Shown here piece after piece: positions 12,501 to 50,845 of a stretch of DNA of 64,000 nt. The stretch's first letter is position 1. Every line of letters begins with the position of its first letter. A program made the translations under genes and the position numbers. Source of the DNA: Apus apus (Eukaryota > Chordata > Aves > Apodiformes > Apodidae); the NCBI RefSeq assembly GCF_020740795.1, contig NC_067295.1, positions 1,302,501 through 1,366,500 of the forward strand, given 5' to 3'. Under the pieces are notes generated by a model. The model was not told the DNA's origin. It worked only from the letters and a program-made list of their open reading frames with translations, and did no database searches.

Positions 12501-12603
12501 TTCCGTGCTGCCCCCACACAAACCCTACGTTGCCGGAGCTCCGGCGGTGAAGAAGAAAAGGCCCCTCCGGGCCAAGAACAGGGTGCACCCCACCGTCAAG
12601 TAA
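438..12603 (+). CDS. PKD1: PKD1 (polycystin-1), 3' part of gene, 19 exons
   Basis: Large membrane receptor/channel subunit that pairs with polycystin-2 in cilia. Exons: 438-581, 916-1126, 1443-1569, 2400-2516, 2926-2975, 3164-3366, 3602-3707, 4326-4444, 5110-5312, 5619-5813, 6587-6726, 7734-7861, 8189-8354, 9041-9166, 9334-9508, 10091-10378, 10831-10965, 11269-11583, 11983-12603. All have AG/GT borders and phases agree throughout. Joined, they give 1188 residues plus TAA. The translation follows the mammalian polycystin-1 C-terminal third: end of PLAT, ten membrane segments (TM2-TM11), the extracellular polycystin (TOP) domain and a cytoplasmic coiled-coil tail. If mammalian exon numbering holds, these are exons 28-46. 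The long ectodomain (LRR, PKD repeats, REJ, GAIN/GPS) is to the left of the window. TSC2 lies tail to tail downstream, as in mammals. Identification is firm; exon edges are read by eye. Confidence 0.95.
916..1569 (+). CDS. PKD1: PKD1 exons: TM2 and TM3
   Basis: Exons 916-1126 and 1443-1569. The first carries the basic stretch PPRSRFTRVQRATCC followed by a hydrophobic helix (LLIFLFLCANAVWYGVVG). The second opens with SNGAVSNLIPVNVDTVAVG and a second helix (LVSSVVVYPLYLVILFLFRM). The loop between the helices differs from the mammalian one, but both helices align closely. Confidence 0.92.
2400..4444 (+). CDS. PKD1: PKD1 exons: large cytoplasmic loop between TM3 and TM4
   Basis: Exons 2400-2516, 2926-2975, 3164-3366, 3602-3707 and 4326-4444. 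Conserved islands are LDSSVLDSSFPTF, TDLFLEDSK, LLSWPDLLSDPSI and the acidic DEDLIRQILADG. The segment between them is Ser/Thr-rich and poorly conserved, as is usual for this loop. The intron 4445-5109 shows no recognisable feature. Confidence 0.9.
5110..6726 (+). CDS. PKD1: PKD1 exons: TM4, TM5 and TM6
   Basis: Exons 5110-5312, 5619-5813 and 6587-6726. The first has RKRLLPPWCSYLAHG, then two helices (ISLLLFATSTGVSVWIGVGF and ALMWLISGIFSFLASFLVW). The second encodes the juxtamembrane helix VLLEALYFSLVAKRL and the acidic HPEEDDTLVE, a strongly conserved polycystin signature. The third begins with TM6 (NFLIYMMFLLVILLTNYGD) and enters the extracellular polycystin domain. The intron 5814-6586 holds a degraded MIR-like SINE. 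Confidence 0.93.
5905..6000 (-). mobile_element. Degraded MIR-like SINE remnant
   Basis: The string gtgcctcagtttctccatct followed by gtaaaa is close to the complement of the MIR core consensus (cctcagtttccccatctgta). Weaker resemblance continues on both sides. It lies in a PKD1 intron and its edges are uncertain. Confidence 0.5.
7734..9508 (+). CDS. PKD1: PKD1 exons: polycystin/TOP extracellular domain
   Basis: Exons 7734-7861, 8189-8354, 9041-9166 and 9334-9508 encode the tetragonal-opening (TOP) domain between TM6 and TM7. Landmarks are the predicted N-glycosylation sites NRS and NGT, the motif GTAAWTYSPPDLMG, YDSSGYVQELGASLEESR, and RAVFVELMQYNPSVDLHA. The last exon ends in VTLQLLMM, the start of TM7. 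The domain governs contact with polycystin-2 in the mixed channel. Introns 6727-7733 and 8355-9040 contain nothing recognised. Confidence 0.92.
10091..11583 (+). CDS. PKD1: PKD1 exons: TM7-TM11, channel-like domain
   Basis: Exons 10091-10378, 10831-10965 and 11269-11583. Hydrophobic helices are VFLMMFVVYFVV (TM7), WVFILLTTCTVVVHLSQA (TM8), NTVFSTLAASLLFLLTVQ (TM9), AGLAFALLILAYAQLGFL (TM10) and LELWIVLRLFTVVLIYSY (TM11). The stretch AARQLRFVRQWSVFGKTL before TM10 and ELYRPAFEPQDYEMVELF after TM11 are near-invariant in polycystin-1. The extracellular piece between TM10 and TM11 (11269 onward) is variable. Introns 9509-10090, 10379-10830 and 10966-11268 show no feature. Confidence 0.94.
11983..12603 (+). 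CDS. PKD1: PKD1 last exon: cytoplasmic tail, coiled coil and VxP motif
   Basis: A single exon of 206 codons ending TAA at 12601-12603. It starts FRHKVRFEGMEPLPSR, as in mammals. The coiled coil that pairs with polycystin-2 is visible around LLAQFDRVNQVTEDLYRIEH. A Ser/Pro-rich stretch follows, longer than I recall for human. The C terminus reads LRAKNRVHPTVK; the VHP corresponds to the VxP ciliary-targeting motif at the end of human polycystin-1. The RRSS protein-kinase-A-type site of human is not obvious; the equivalent region reads RRARRKGTQ. Confidence 0.93.
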   Translation, partial: FRHKVRFEGMEPLPSRDSSDSKSFRGPTPSAASDSSRASTSSSQLDGLSLVLSTRDSLEVDADIQRLLSLFEMLLAQFDRVNQVTEDLYRIEHQLQGSQSRRARRKGTQGDVLSRYGAGSAQQGPLTEISSETALQPPRDPPGSSHSPAAPPGSRGSVPSRLLRASRGLSVAASVLPPHKPYVAGAPAVKKKRPLRAKNRVHPTVK

Positions 12604-15600
12604 GAGGCGCCGTGCTGGGAAGTGATGCCTCGGAGGGCAGCGGGTGCCCGGGAAGGGGTTTGCGAAGGGTGGGCTGTGCCCGCTGTGCAGACCTGGAGCC
12701 TCAGGAGCTGCTGCTTCTGAAAGCTCCCAACGCGGCGGCTGTGCCGGCGGGACGCGCCGGGGCGGTGCTGACCTCCCCACGGGGGGTTCCCAGCGTTACG
12801 GGGGGGAGAAGGCTGAGCCTTTCCCTCGGGTACGGTCGGTGTGCAGAGATTCCCTCCCCCCCCACTTAGGGCAGGGCAGTATTAAAAAGTCGTTTATTTT
12901 TGTTAAATGGTCCCACCTGCAACCAGCCACCTCTGGTGACTGTCACAAGGACACTTTACCGGGGCGGGCACAGGGTGACGGGTACAAAGCTCACCTCCCT
13001 TCCCTGCTGGCTGTGCCGGATGGAAGGGGAGAGGAGACCCCCCCCAGGCCTTGAAGGTTTGAACTGAGTCTTGGATTTTTTTGTCGACCAGACACACTGT
13101 GGAGGAAAGCTACAGGTTTCGAGAAGTTATTTAACCCAACTTTTTTTTTTTTTTTTCCTAAAGCATAAATATATATCGATATAGACAAATGATATCTACA
13201 CCCAGATCAGTTAATTTCCAGTATTGGCTACTTTTATCCGCCAGAAATTGGTACTATTATTTGTATTTAAAGAAGTCCAATATTTAAAACAAGTGACATT
13301 GCAAGCTGCAGCGAGCTGCCGGCCCCGCTCCCCGCCGGGCTCGGGGGGGATGAGGAGCAGCAGCTCAGCCCGAGGGTCCTTGCAGCCCTGGGGCTGCTTC
13401 CAGCTGTCCCTGAGCGTGGGGTTGCCGAGGTGCTGGCTTCGCTGCGGACCCCCACCCCCATCCCCACCCCCCTACACCCCCCAGCACTCATCGTCCCCCC
13501 CCGCCAGGGCCCACGGGCGCCGCTTGGCTTTTCCAACCCAAGGAATGTATTGACGTAAGTATCTCTATTTGTTTGGTTTACTTGTTTGTATGTACTGCCC
13601 AGCACTTTAAACAACGCTTTCCTCGGCTAGCAATGACACGTGCGATCTAACAGGAACGGGATAATATATCACAAAAGCAGTATTTTTGTTTGTTTAAATC
13701 ATAAACTGAAATGAGCAAGCGCTGAGGAAGTGAACGCACCCCCCAGCCCCCCCCAGCACCCCCCAGCCCAGGCAGCCCTGCCTGTCCCCACGGCATCGAC
13801 CCCACGAGAAGCACAAAGGTGCTGGGGGAGGCAGGTGAAGCCCCAGGGGGTTGGTGTTTTTTTTGGGGGGGTCCCTCCAGCCCTGGCCCCCTGCAGTGCC
13901 CCGGGACTGGCCGTGCTCTGGGTTACAGCTGGCCTGTGCTCGCCGTGCCCGCTGCGCCGTGGGGCACCCCCTATCCCCCCAGCCTGGGGAGCACCCCCTG
14001 CCCCAGCCTAGGGGGTGCTGAGTGGTGGCTGAACCCCCCCTGCCCCCGGGTCCTGCGTTCACTTCCTCGTGGCCGTTGCACATTATGTATATTGTAAGTA
14101 ATTTATATGGGGGTTTTGTTTTTTGTTAAATGTATATATTTTTGTATGTTTGCTATATTTTCATAGCATCGGTACCGTGTTTGAAACATGTAGATAGGAG
14201 ACAGAATACTATTGTCAGAGTTATTTAAAGGATGTATTAAGTGCTTCTTCCTGGGAATGTCCCATGTATATAAGGATTGGGTGTCCGTGTGCGTGTGGTG
14301 CATGTGCTGCGGGGGGCCAGGCTGGTGCTGGGCCAGGGGCTGCAGGCTAAGCAGAGCAGGGCAGGGGATGGAAGCCCCCCAGAGCATGAGTTGGTGTGTC
14401 CCCAGAACCTGCTCCACACTTAGGAAATGCCAGAGGCTTGGAGGGAATCCTGAAGCAGCCAGACCAGGCAGGCAGTGCTGCAGGGGAGGGTGCCGTGCAC
14501 TGGGCTGTGTCCTGCTGCTGGTGGCCCTGGAAGCTTCTTTCCTGTGTCGCTGGCAGGGGAGACCCTTCCAGGCAGAGAGGGCTCTGCTCAGACACTGCCA
14601 TTCCTAATCCTATCACCTCCTGCTCCCAGCACTCCTGCCATGCTGTGTTCTGCCCACATGCTTCCTTGGCTCCAGGTGCCTGCCCATGTCCCTTATGGGA
14701 TGGAAGGAGGACGCAGGGATGCTCTTGGGGATGGCTTTGGGACTGGTGTAAGTTACCTTTGAGGACCTCGGTAGGAAGGAAAGGTTGCAGAAGGATGAGG
14801 CAGGAGAAAAGAAGTGTGCTGTAGTCTGATGATCATTAACAGTGAGGAGGTGGTAGGTCACCAGAGGGTGTTGGAAGGGCAGGTTGCACAGAGTGTGAAG
14901 TTGTGTAGAGAGAGGAGACAACTGCTACTGGTAACCACAAAGCTTTTGTACTGGGAAGAGGCAGGCGGCAGTGAGGCCGGAGCAGTGCCTGTAGCTCAGC
15001 AGGGGTGGGTGGAGATGGGGACTCCAACTCGGTGGCAGCAGGTGCCTGGAGCAGAGAGAACCAGCAGCAAGGTGTGAGTCCAGGGCTGGGCCCAGTGAGC
15101 TTTGTGCAGGGTGCAGAAGGGGTTGGTTACTCCTTTTACAAACAGCTCCATCATCCCCAGAACTCTTCTGGTATCTCAAACTGGTTTTTCAAGCCAAAGA
15201 TTTTAAACTATGTGCCTGCTTTTTTTTTGGTTCCTTTTACCAACCCAAGCAGCACAGCCCCCAGGCTCAGCTCTGGTAGGTGCCCGTGACTTTCTTTTGA
15301 TGACAGGTGCCAAAGTGCCTGTCCCAGACACCCGAGGCAGTAAAACCAGGAGCCCTGGGCTGTGGCCCTGGGCTCACCCCTGCAGGCACATCCTGCTGCC
15401 CAGTGCTCTTGGGTGTGTCCTCCCAGGGGCTGGGAAGGATGTGGTGCTAAAGCAAAATCCTGTTGGGTGAAACTTGGGACCTCTGTTCTGCTTCTGTCCT
15501 CAAAGGCAAAGTTCTGGCTCTGTGGCTCTGCCTCAAAGGGGAAGGTGCTGGAGAAGGATTCAGTTGCATGAACAGCCACTACTTGCAAAAAACACAAGGA

Positions 15601-16805
15601 AGCTGCTCAGCTTCCAACACTGCTGCCTCAGCATGCAGGAATTCTTTTTCTGGCCAGCAGCAAGATGGAAGGAGTCAGATTAGGGCAGGAAAGCTCTTGC
15701 TGACAGGTGCTGCTGGGTGGACCACCAGCTCCTACTGGCTTTTGGAGCCTGACAGGGGAGCTCGCCTAAGCACAACTGCCCTAACAGCTTCTTTGAGCCT
15801 CCAGCCCTGCCCTGGCTGCAGCGCGTTCCCCCTGGAGCACCATGTGTAGATCCAGCCATCCCTGAGGGCCACGTCAGAACCTACAGTGAGTAAAGTGACC
15901 CAAGCAGGTCTTGGAAATGTCTTACATCTTCACAAGCCAAAAGTTTCAGTTCAGTTCCCAGCCCCTCCCCAGGACTCATTTAGAAGAGTTTGTTAATAGG
16001 AGTTAAGGGCAGGAAGGAGCCAGGGGAGAAGTGGGGGGCCAAGGGGGCCCTGAGTGCTCAGCACAGCCTGTAATAAGCTAAGGGAGGAGAGAGGATGCTC
16101 CCCAGGGAAGGGTCAGGAGTTTTGTTCCCAGTGCCTGTTCCTTGCCAAGCCTGCTCTGCGTGTGAGTGTGACGATGCGTGTGACTACCCAAGTGCTTCTT
16201 CTAATCAAAGAGGAGCAGAACCAGGATCAGACAACTGCCATGCTTCTTTCCTTCACTTGAAGTATGGAGAGCAACTCTGGAACCCCCAAGTTGTATTTTG
16301 AAAAGCCAAACACCTCCACCGGGGCCCAGCTTTCAAGCAACCTTAGTTCTCAGCACAGCATTGATTTGTACCAAGTACAGCAGCACTCACATGGTTCCTG
16401 CACTGTCCCAGCTGAGGTACCATGCAGACATGCCCTCAGCTGCAGGCACCAGGCAAGGAGTTACACCCTCTGCAGCAAGAAACTTGCCTTGCAGCCCTTG
16501 CCAATAACTGCTCCTGAATGTATGTTTCTGTGTTTGTAGTCACCAAGAGATGGTTTCTTATTTATTGTCACAAAGATGCAACACTATCAAGCTGCTTAAA
16601 TTAAAAACTCTACCCATTAGTTTAACAAGGGAGGGACTTACCTAAGTGCTTTTTTTTTCATAGCAAAAGATCAGATGATTGTGACCAATATGCCAACTGT
16701 TACTGCCTGGTCAGCATTTCATTGCAAACAAAAATACCGTATTTTGTAACTGTGGGGATGTTTCTTAAAAAAATGACAAGGTCAAAATAAAAGCTGACTG
16801 CTACC
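12604..16805 (+). other. PKD1: PKD1 3' UTR (long form)
   Basis: No coding exon is recognisable here on either strand. The stretch 13100-14250 is AT-rich with T runs and TGTATATAT-like tracts typical of a 3' UTR. The 3' end at 16530-16790 is also AU-rich and closes with a canonical poly(A) signal. A weaker ATTAAA lies at 12881-12886. If the distal site serves PKD1, the UTR is about 4.2 kb, well over the roughly 1 kb I recall for human. Part of 14.3-16.8 kb might instead be a separate non-coding transcript. Confidence 0.55.
16786..16791 (+). promoter_or_regulatory. PKD1: poly(A) signal AATAAA, distal PKD1 3' end
   Basis: AATAAA in an AT-rich context followed by a TG-rich stretch (gctgactgctacc, then ttctgttctgctcc). 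It is the only canonical + strand signal seen between the PKD1 stop and the TSC2 3' end. Confidence 0.6.
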
Positions 16806-17359
16806 ACCTGGCTCCTGAGCTTCTGTTCTGCTCCCTCCAGCACCACCAGCACCAGCTCAGCCAAGGCCGGGGTAGCCCAGAGCCGTTCCTGCCCACACTG
16901 TCACTCTGTGCCCAGGATGCTAATCAAGGTTACCAAGAAAAGGTTATCAAGGTTGCAAGAAAAGACAGTGTCTTCAATCAGCCAGCCTATTAGGGCTGGA
17001 ATTAACACCCTCAGCTTCTCGCTAAAGCCTCTGTGGGCAATGTAAGGGAGTGTGGCACAGGGGCTTCTCTGCCCCCCCCCTCCTCCAGGGGTAAGGAGCT
17101 GCCCTGGCTCACCTGTTGGAAATTGCTGGCAGAAAAGCCCAGGCTGCTGCTGTGACCTGCTGCTGATCCCGAGGGAGAAGCTCCCATGGAGGGCTGGGAG
17201 CTCAGCCCAGGACTGCTCTGTGTCCCATGCCTGGTGGTGGGGCTGGTGGTCACCAAAATACAAGTGATCCGGGTTGGAAAGCTGGCAGGGGACAGAAGGA
17301 AGGAATTTACATCATTATGACACACAGTCTTGAGTCTTCCCAGGCCAGCAAGAACCCAC
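16806..17359. other. PKD1/TSC2 tail-to-tail gap, no gene seen
   Basis: About 0.55 kb between the last PKD1 poly(A) signal and the TSC2 one. No exon or repeat was recognised; short open frames here match nothing known. Confidence 0.5.
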
Positions 17360-18629
17360 TGACCATACGAGTATTTTTTTATTTCCTTTACAACTTATAA
17401 ACACTCAAAACACAACGTACACTTAGAGTTCCCAAACAGACCTGCATGAGTTAGTAGCTTTTGTCCCCTGGTCTGTCACTTCACAGTTGGTGCACAGATG
17501 GCACTTGTCTTCATCTTCACAGCAGGGGCACTGCTGGTACCCACCACCACACGTGTCACCACCCAGCCACGTGTCCCACTGACTGACAAGGCAGGAGATC
17601 AAGTACTCACAGTATAGTCCAGCTTACATGGTTTTTCCCAGTTGGGTAGTGTAGTGTCTGATCCCACCTTCCCACAAGATGGGCTACAGCCCAGGAGGAG
17701 ACTCACCAGGCATTAGTGCAACAGGCAACACACGGTCAGAGATGACGCCCCCAAAAAGGTTAACAGTTTCAAAAAGGAAGTCATCTGGGTGCACAGAGGA
17801 CAGGAGTTACCTCAGCATCACTGCAACCAGTGGAAATCCTGCAGCTGACCCCAGAAGCCAGCTCTGGCCTCGGGAGTAAATCCTTCCCTCAGCTGGGAGG
17901 GTCAAACTGATTCATGGCCCAGCACCCCTGTCCCACTGCTCTGCTCCACCTCCTGCTCCATGTCACCGCTGGTGGCAAAATCCTTCTTGCTGAATGAGGA
18001 TCTCGGAAGGGAGACAAGTCCTTGGGAACAAGAGCAGCATGTCACTTCAAAACCCAGTTTAACTCCTACCAGAGCTGGCAGCAGACCAAGAGTTCAAGTA
18101 CCAAGAGGCACCAAGCCCTGGAGAGAAGCTGGGATTCCAGGGTGCTTGGAAATTGTGGCTGGATTTTCCATACTTCACATTTCATTCTCAGTGAAGTCCT
18201 CACAACTCCCACAATTACTGCACTTTCTATCTAGATGATGAAGTATCATCATACCTTGTCTGCTCTCACCAGATGCTTGTTTGGAGGGAGTCTCTAGAGA
18301 AAGGTCCTGCAAGAATGTTCCCATGAGGGAGAGAGGCCTTGAAATAGCTCAAACCAAAGAAAAACAAAACATGTAGAGTTGGTCCTTTCTTGGAGCATCT
18401 GCTGGGGATACAGTGTCCTCCTCATCAGGCAGTGGTGGCAGGCTCAGACAGGGACATTCAGCCTCCTGGAAGGGTTAAATGCCAAGTCCACGTGGAAGCA
18501 GCACAGCCACACTGCCTGCCAAGCCCTGCTCTTGTGTCCATGGTCTGCACGGAGTCAGCACAGAGGTAAAATGCTCCTGCTGCTTCCTCCATCCCAGGCT
18601 GGACAGAGCCAGGGACACAGCCCCCAGCT
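17360..18629 (-). other. TSC2: TSC2 3' UTR
   Basis: From the stop codon to the first minus-strand AATAAA (17383-17378). No other exon is visible in this stretch. At about 1.25 kb it is longer than the roughly 0.1 kb mammalian UTR I recall; a closer non-canonical site could also be used. Confidence 0.55.
17378..17383 (-). promoter_or_regulatory. TSC2: poly(A) signal AATAAA, TSC2
   Basis: TTTATT on the + strand is AATAAA on the minus strand, in an A/T-rich setting. It faces the PKD1 signal about 0.6 kb away. Confidence 0.6.
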
Positions 18630-49331
<30,702 letters not shown>

Positions 49332-50310
49332 TGCTGACAAGCACCCAGCGCTGGGCCCTGCAGACACAGAAGAGGGTTTCAGTGAGGGGAGGCACAAGGG
49401 GCTCCTGAAGCAGGAGAACACCAGTGACAGCTGCCACAGCGTGGCTCTGAGAAGCAGCTCTGGTGGCTCCAGCTGCTTCAAACAAGAAGAATCCCAAGAT
49501 GGGGGACAAGTCAGCAAGGAGGCCACACACATGAGGAGCCCTCAGCCCCCCCATCCCGCAGCTCCCTGGGGAATGGGGAGCTCAGGGTCACAATTTTCTG
49601 GAAGCTCTGAATGCCCAGCACCACCACCGCCCACGTGGGGCAGTTGTAAACCCTTGAGCTGATTTCTGAAGCATAAACACACACACGGACTTTTTGGCAG
49701 GTGTGAGCTGAAGTGCCCGTTCCCAGTCCCAAAGCCACGGACAGGCACCCGGCACCGTGCGGCAGAGGTGCCAGGAAGAGCCTTATGAACCTGAGAGTCT
49801 GGACATGCAAACACTGCCGCGGCCAGGAGGAAGCGGGGGGGCCGAGAACAAGCAGGCTCGTTACAGGGGTGGCAGACGTTCCGAAGCCAGCCCTGCAGCC
49901 AGCCCCGGCCTGCTGCCCCTCAGGGGCCCTGGCACACGGCTGCAGCAGGACCCCGGCCCCCGGCACAGCCCCAGCACCCTGCCCTCGGCACCGGCCCGCC
50001 CCTCGGCTGCGCCCGAGTCCCCGCGGACAGGACATCGCCCGCCCCGCCACCCCGCGTGCTGCCCGGCCCAGCAGCCCGGGGGACACGCTGCGGGGGCACA
50101 GGCCGCGACCCCCGCCCGACGGCGGGGACACCGCGCAGCCCCCCGCACACACCCCGGGGCACGGCGCGGGGCCCTCCGCCCGCCCCACCGCGGCCCCGGG
50201 CGGACACGCAACGGGGCACGCACCGCGGGCTCGCCCCGCACACCCCGGCTCCCGCATAGGGACCCTCGGGGGGCTCCCGCAGCCGGGGGCAGCCCCGCAA
50301 GGCCCCGCGT

Positions 50311-50709
50311 CCCCCGCACCGGGCACAGCCCCGCACCGGGCACCCCCCGCACCGGGCACCCCCCGCACCGGGCACACCCCCCGCACCGGGCACAGCCCCG
50401 CACCGGGCACCCCCCCCGCACCGGGCACCCCCCGCACCGGGCACAGCCCCCGCACCGGGCACAGCCCCGCACCGGGCACCCCCCGCACCGGGCACCCCCC
50501 GCACCGGGCACACCCCCCGCACCGGGCACAGCCCCGCACCGGGCACCCCCCCCGCACCGGGCACCCCCCGCACCGGGCACAGCCCCCGCACCGGGCACAG
50601 CCCCGCACCGGGCACACCCCGCACCGGGCATCCCCCGCACCGGGCAGCCCCCCCGCACCGGGCAGCCCCCCCCGCACCGGGCACACCCCGCACCGGGCAC
50701 ACCCCCCGG
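50311..50709. repeat. GC-rich minisatellite, 23 units of about 17 bp
   Basis: The core gcaccgggca occurs 23 times between 50311 and 50699, with C-rich spacers of variable length (unit about 15-19 bp). Bases 50311-50479 and 50447-50615 are identical over 169 bp at an offset of 136 bp (8 units), a higher-order duplication. The array is inside TSC2 intron 1, about 40 bp from the untranslated exon, and has about two CpGs per unit. It is open in several frames by composition alone. Confidence 0.95.
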
Positions 50710-50746
50710 CCCGCTCGGGGCCTCCCGACCCCGCGCCCCGACTCAC

Positions 50747-50805
50747 CCGCCGCCCCCGGCCCCCGGCGGAAGTCCCGCCTCTTCCGGCGGCGGGCGCGGG
50801 GCACG
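50747..50805 (-). other. TSC2: TSC2 non-coding exon 1 (approximate 5' end)
   Basis: On the minus strand a GTGAGT donor follows position 50747 in very GC-rich sequence, about 1.4 kb upstream of the first coding exon, which has a UTR acceptor at 49357. This fits the short untranslated leader of mammalian TSC2. The transcription start is not visible; 50805 is a guess set by the nearby NTHL1 start. Confidence 0.55.
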
Positions 50806-50845
50806 CCGGGAGCTGTAGTTCCCGGGGCAGGGCCGCCGCTCCGCG
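50748..50845. promoter_or_regulatory. Bidirectional TSC2/NTHL1 promoter
   Basis: Only 98 bp separate the TSC2 leader-exon donor from the NTHL1 ATG, so both start sites must overlap here. No TATA box is visible. ETS-type cores are seen at 50767-50773 (CGGAAGT) and, reversed, at 50781-50787 (CTTCCGG). At 50808-50819 GGGAGCTGTAGT is the complement of ACTACAGCTCCC, the ACTACANNTCCC motif (ZNF143/THAP11 type) common in bidirectional CpG promoters. Mammalian TSC2 and NTHL1 are also head to head. Confidence 0.75.

Noticed and set aside
11626-12780. Long antisense open frame (384 codons) opposite the last PKD1 exon
   Set aside because: A shadow of a GC-rich coding exon; no similarity to known proteins and no promoter or splice context.
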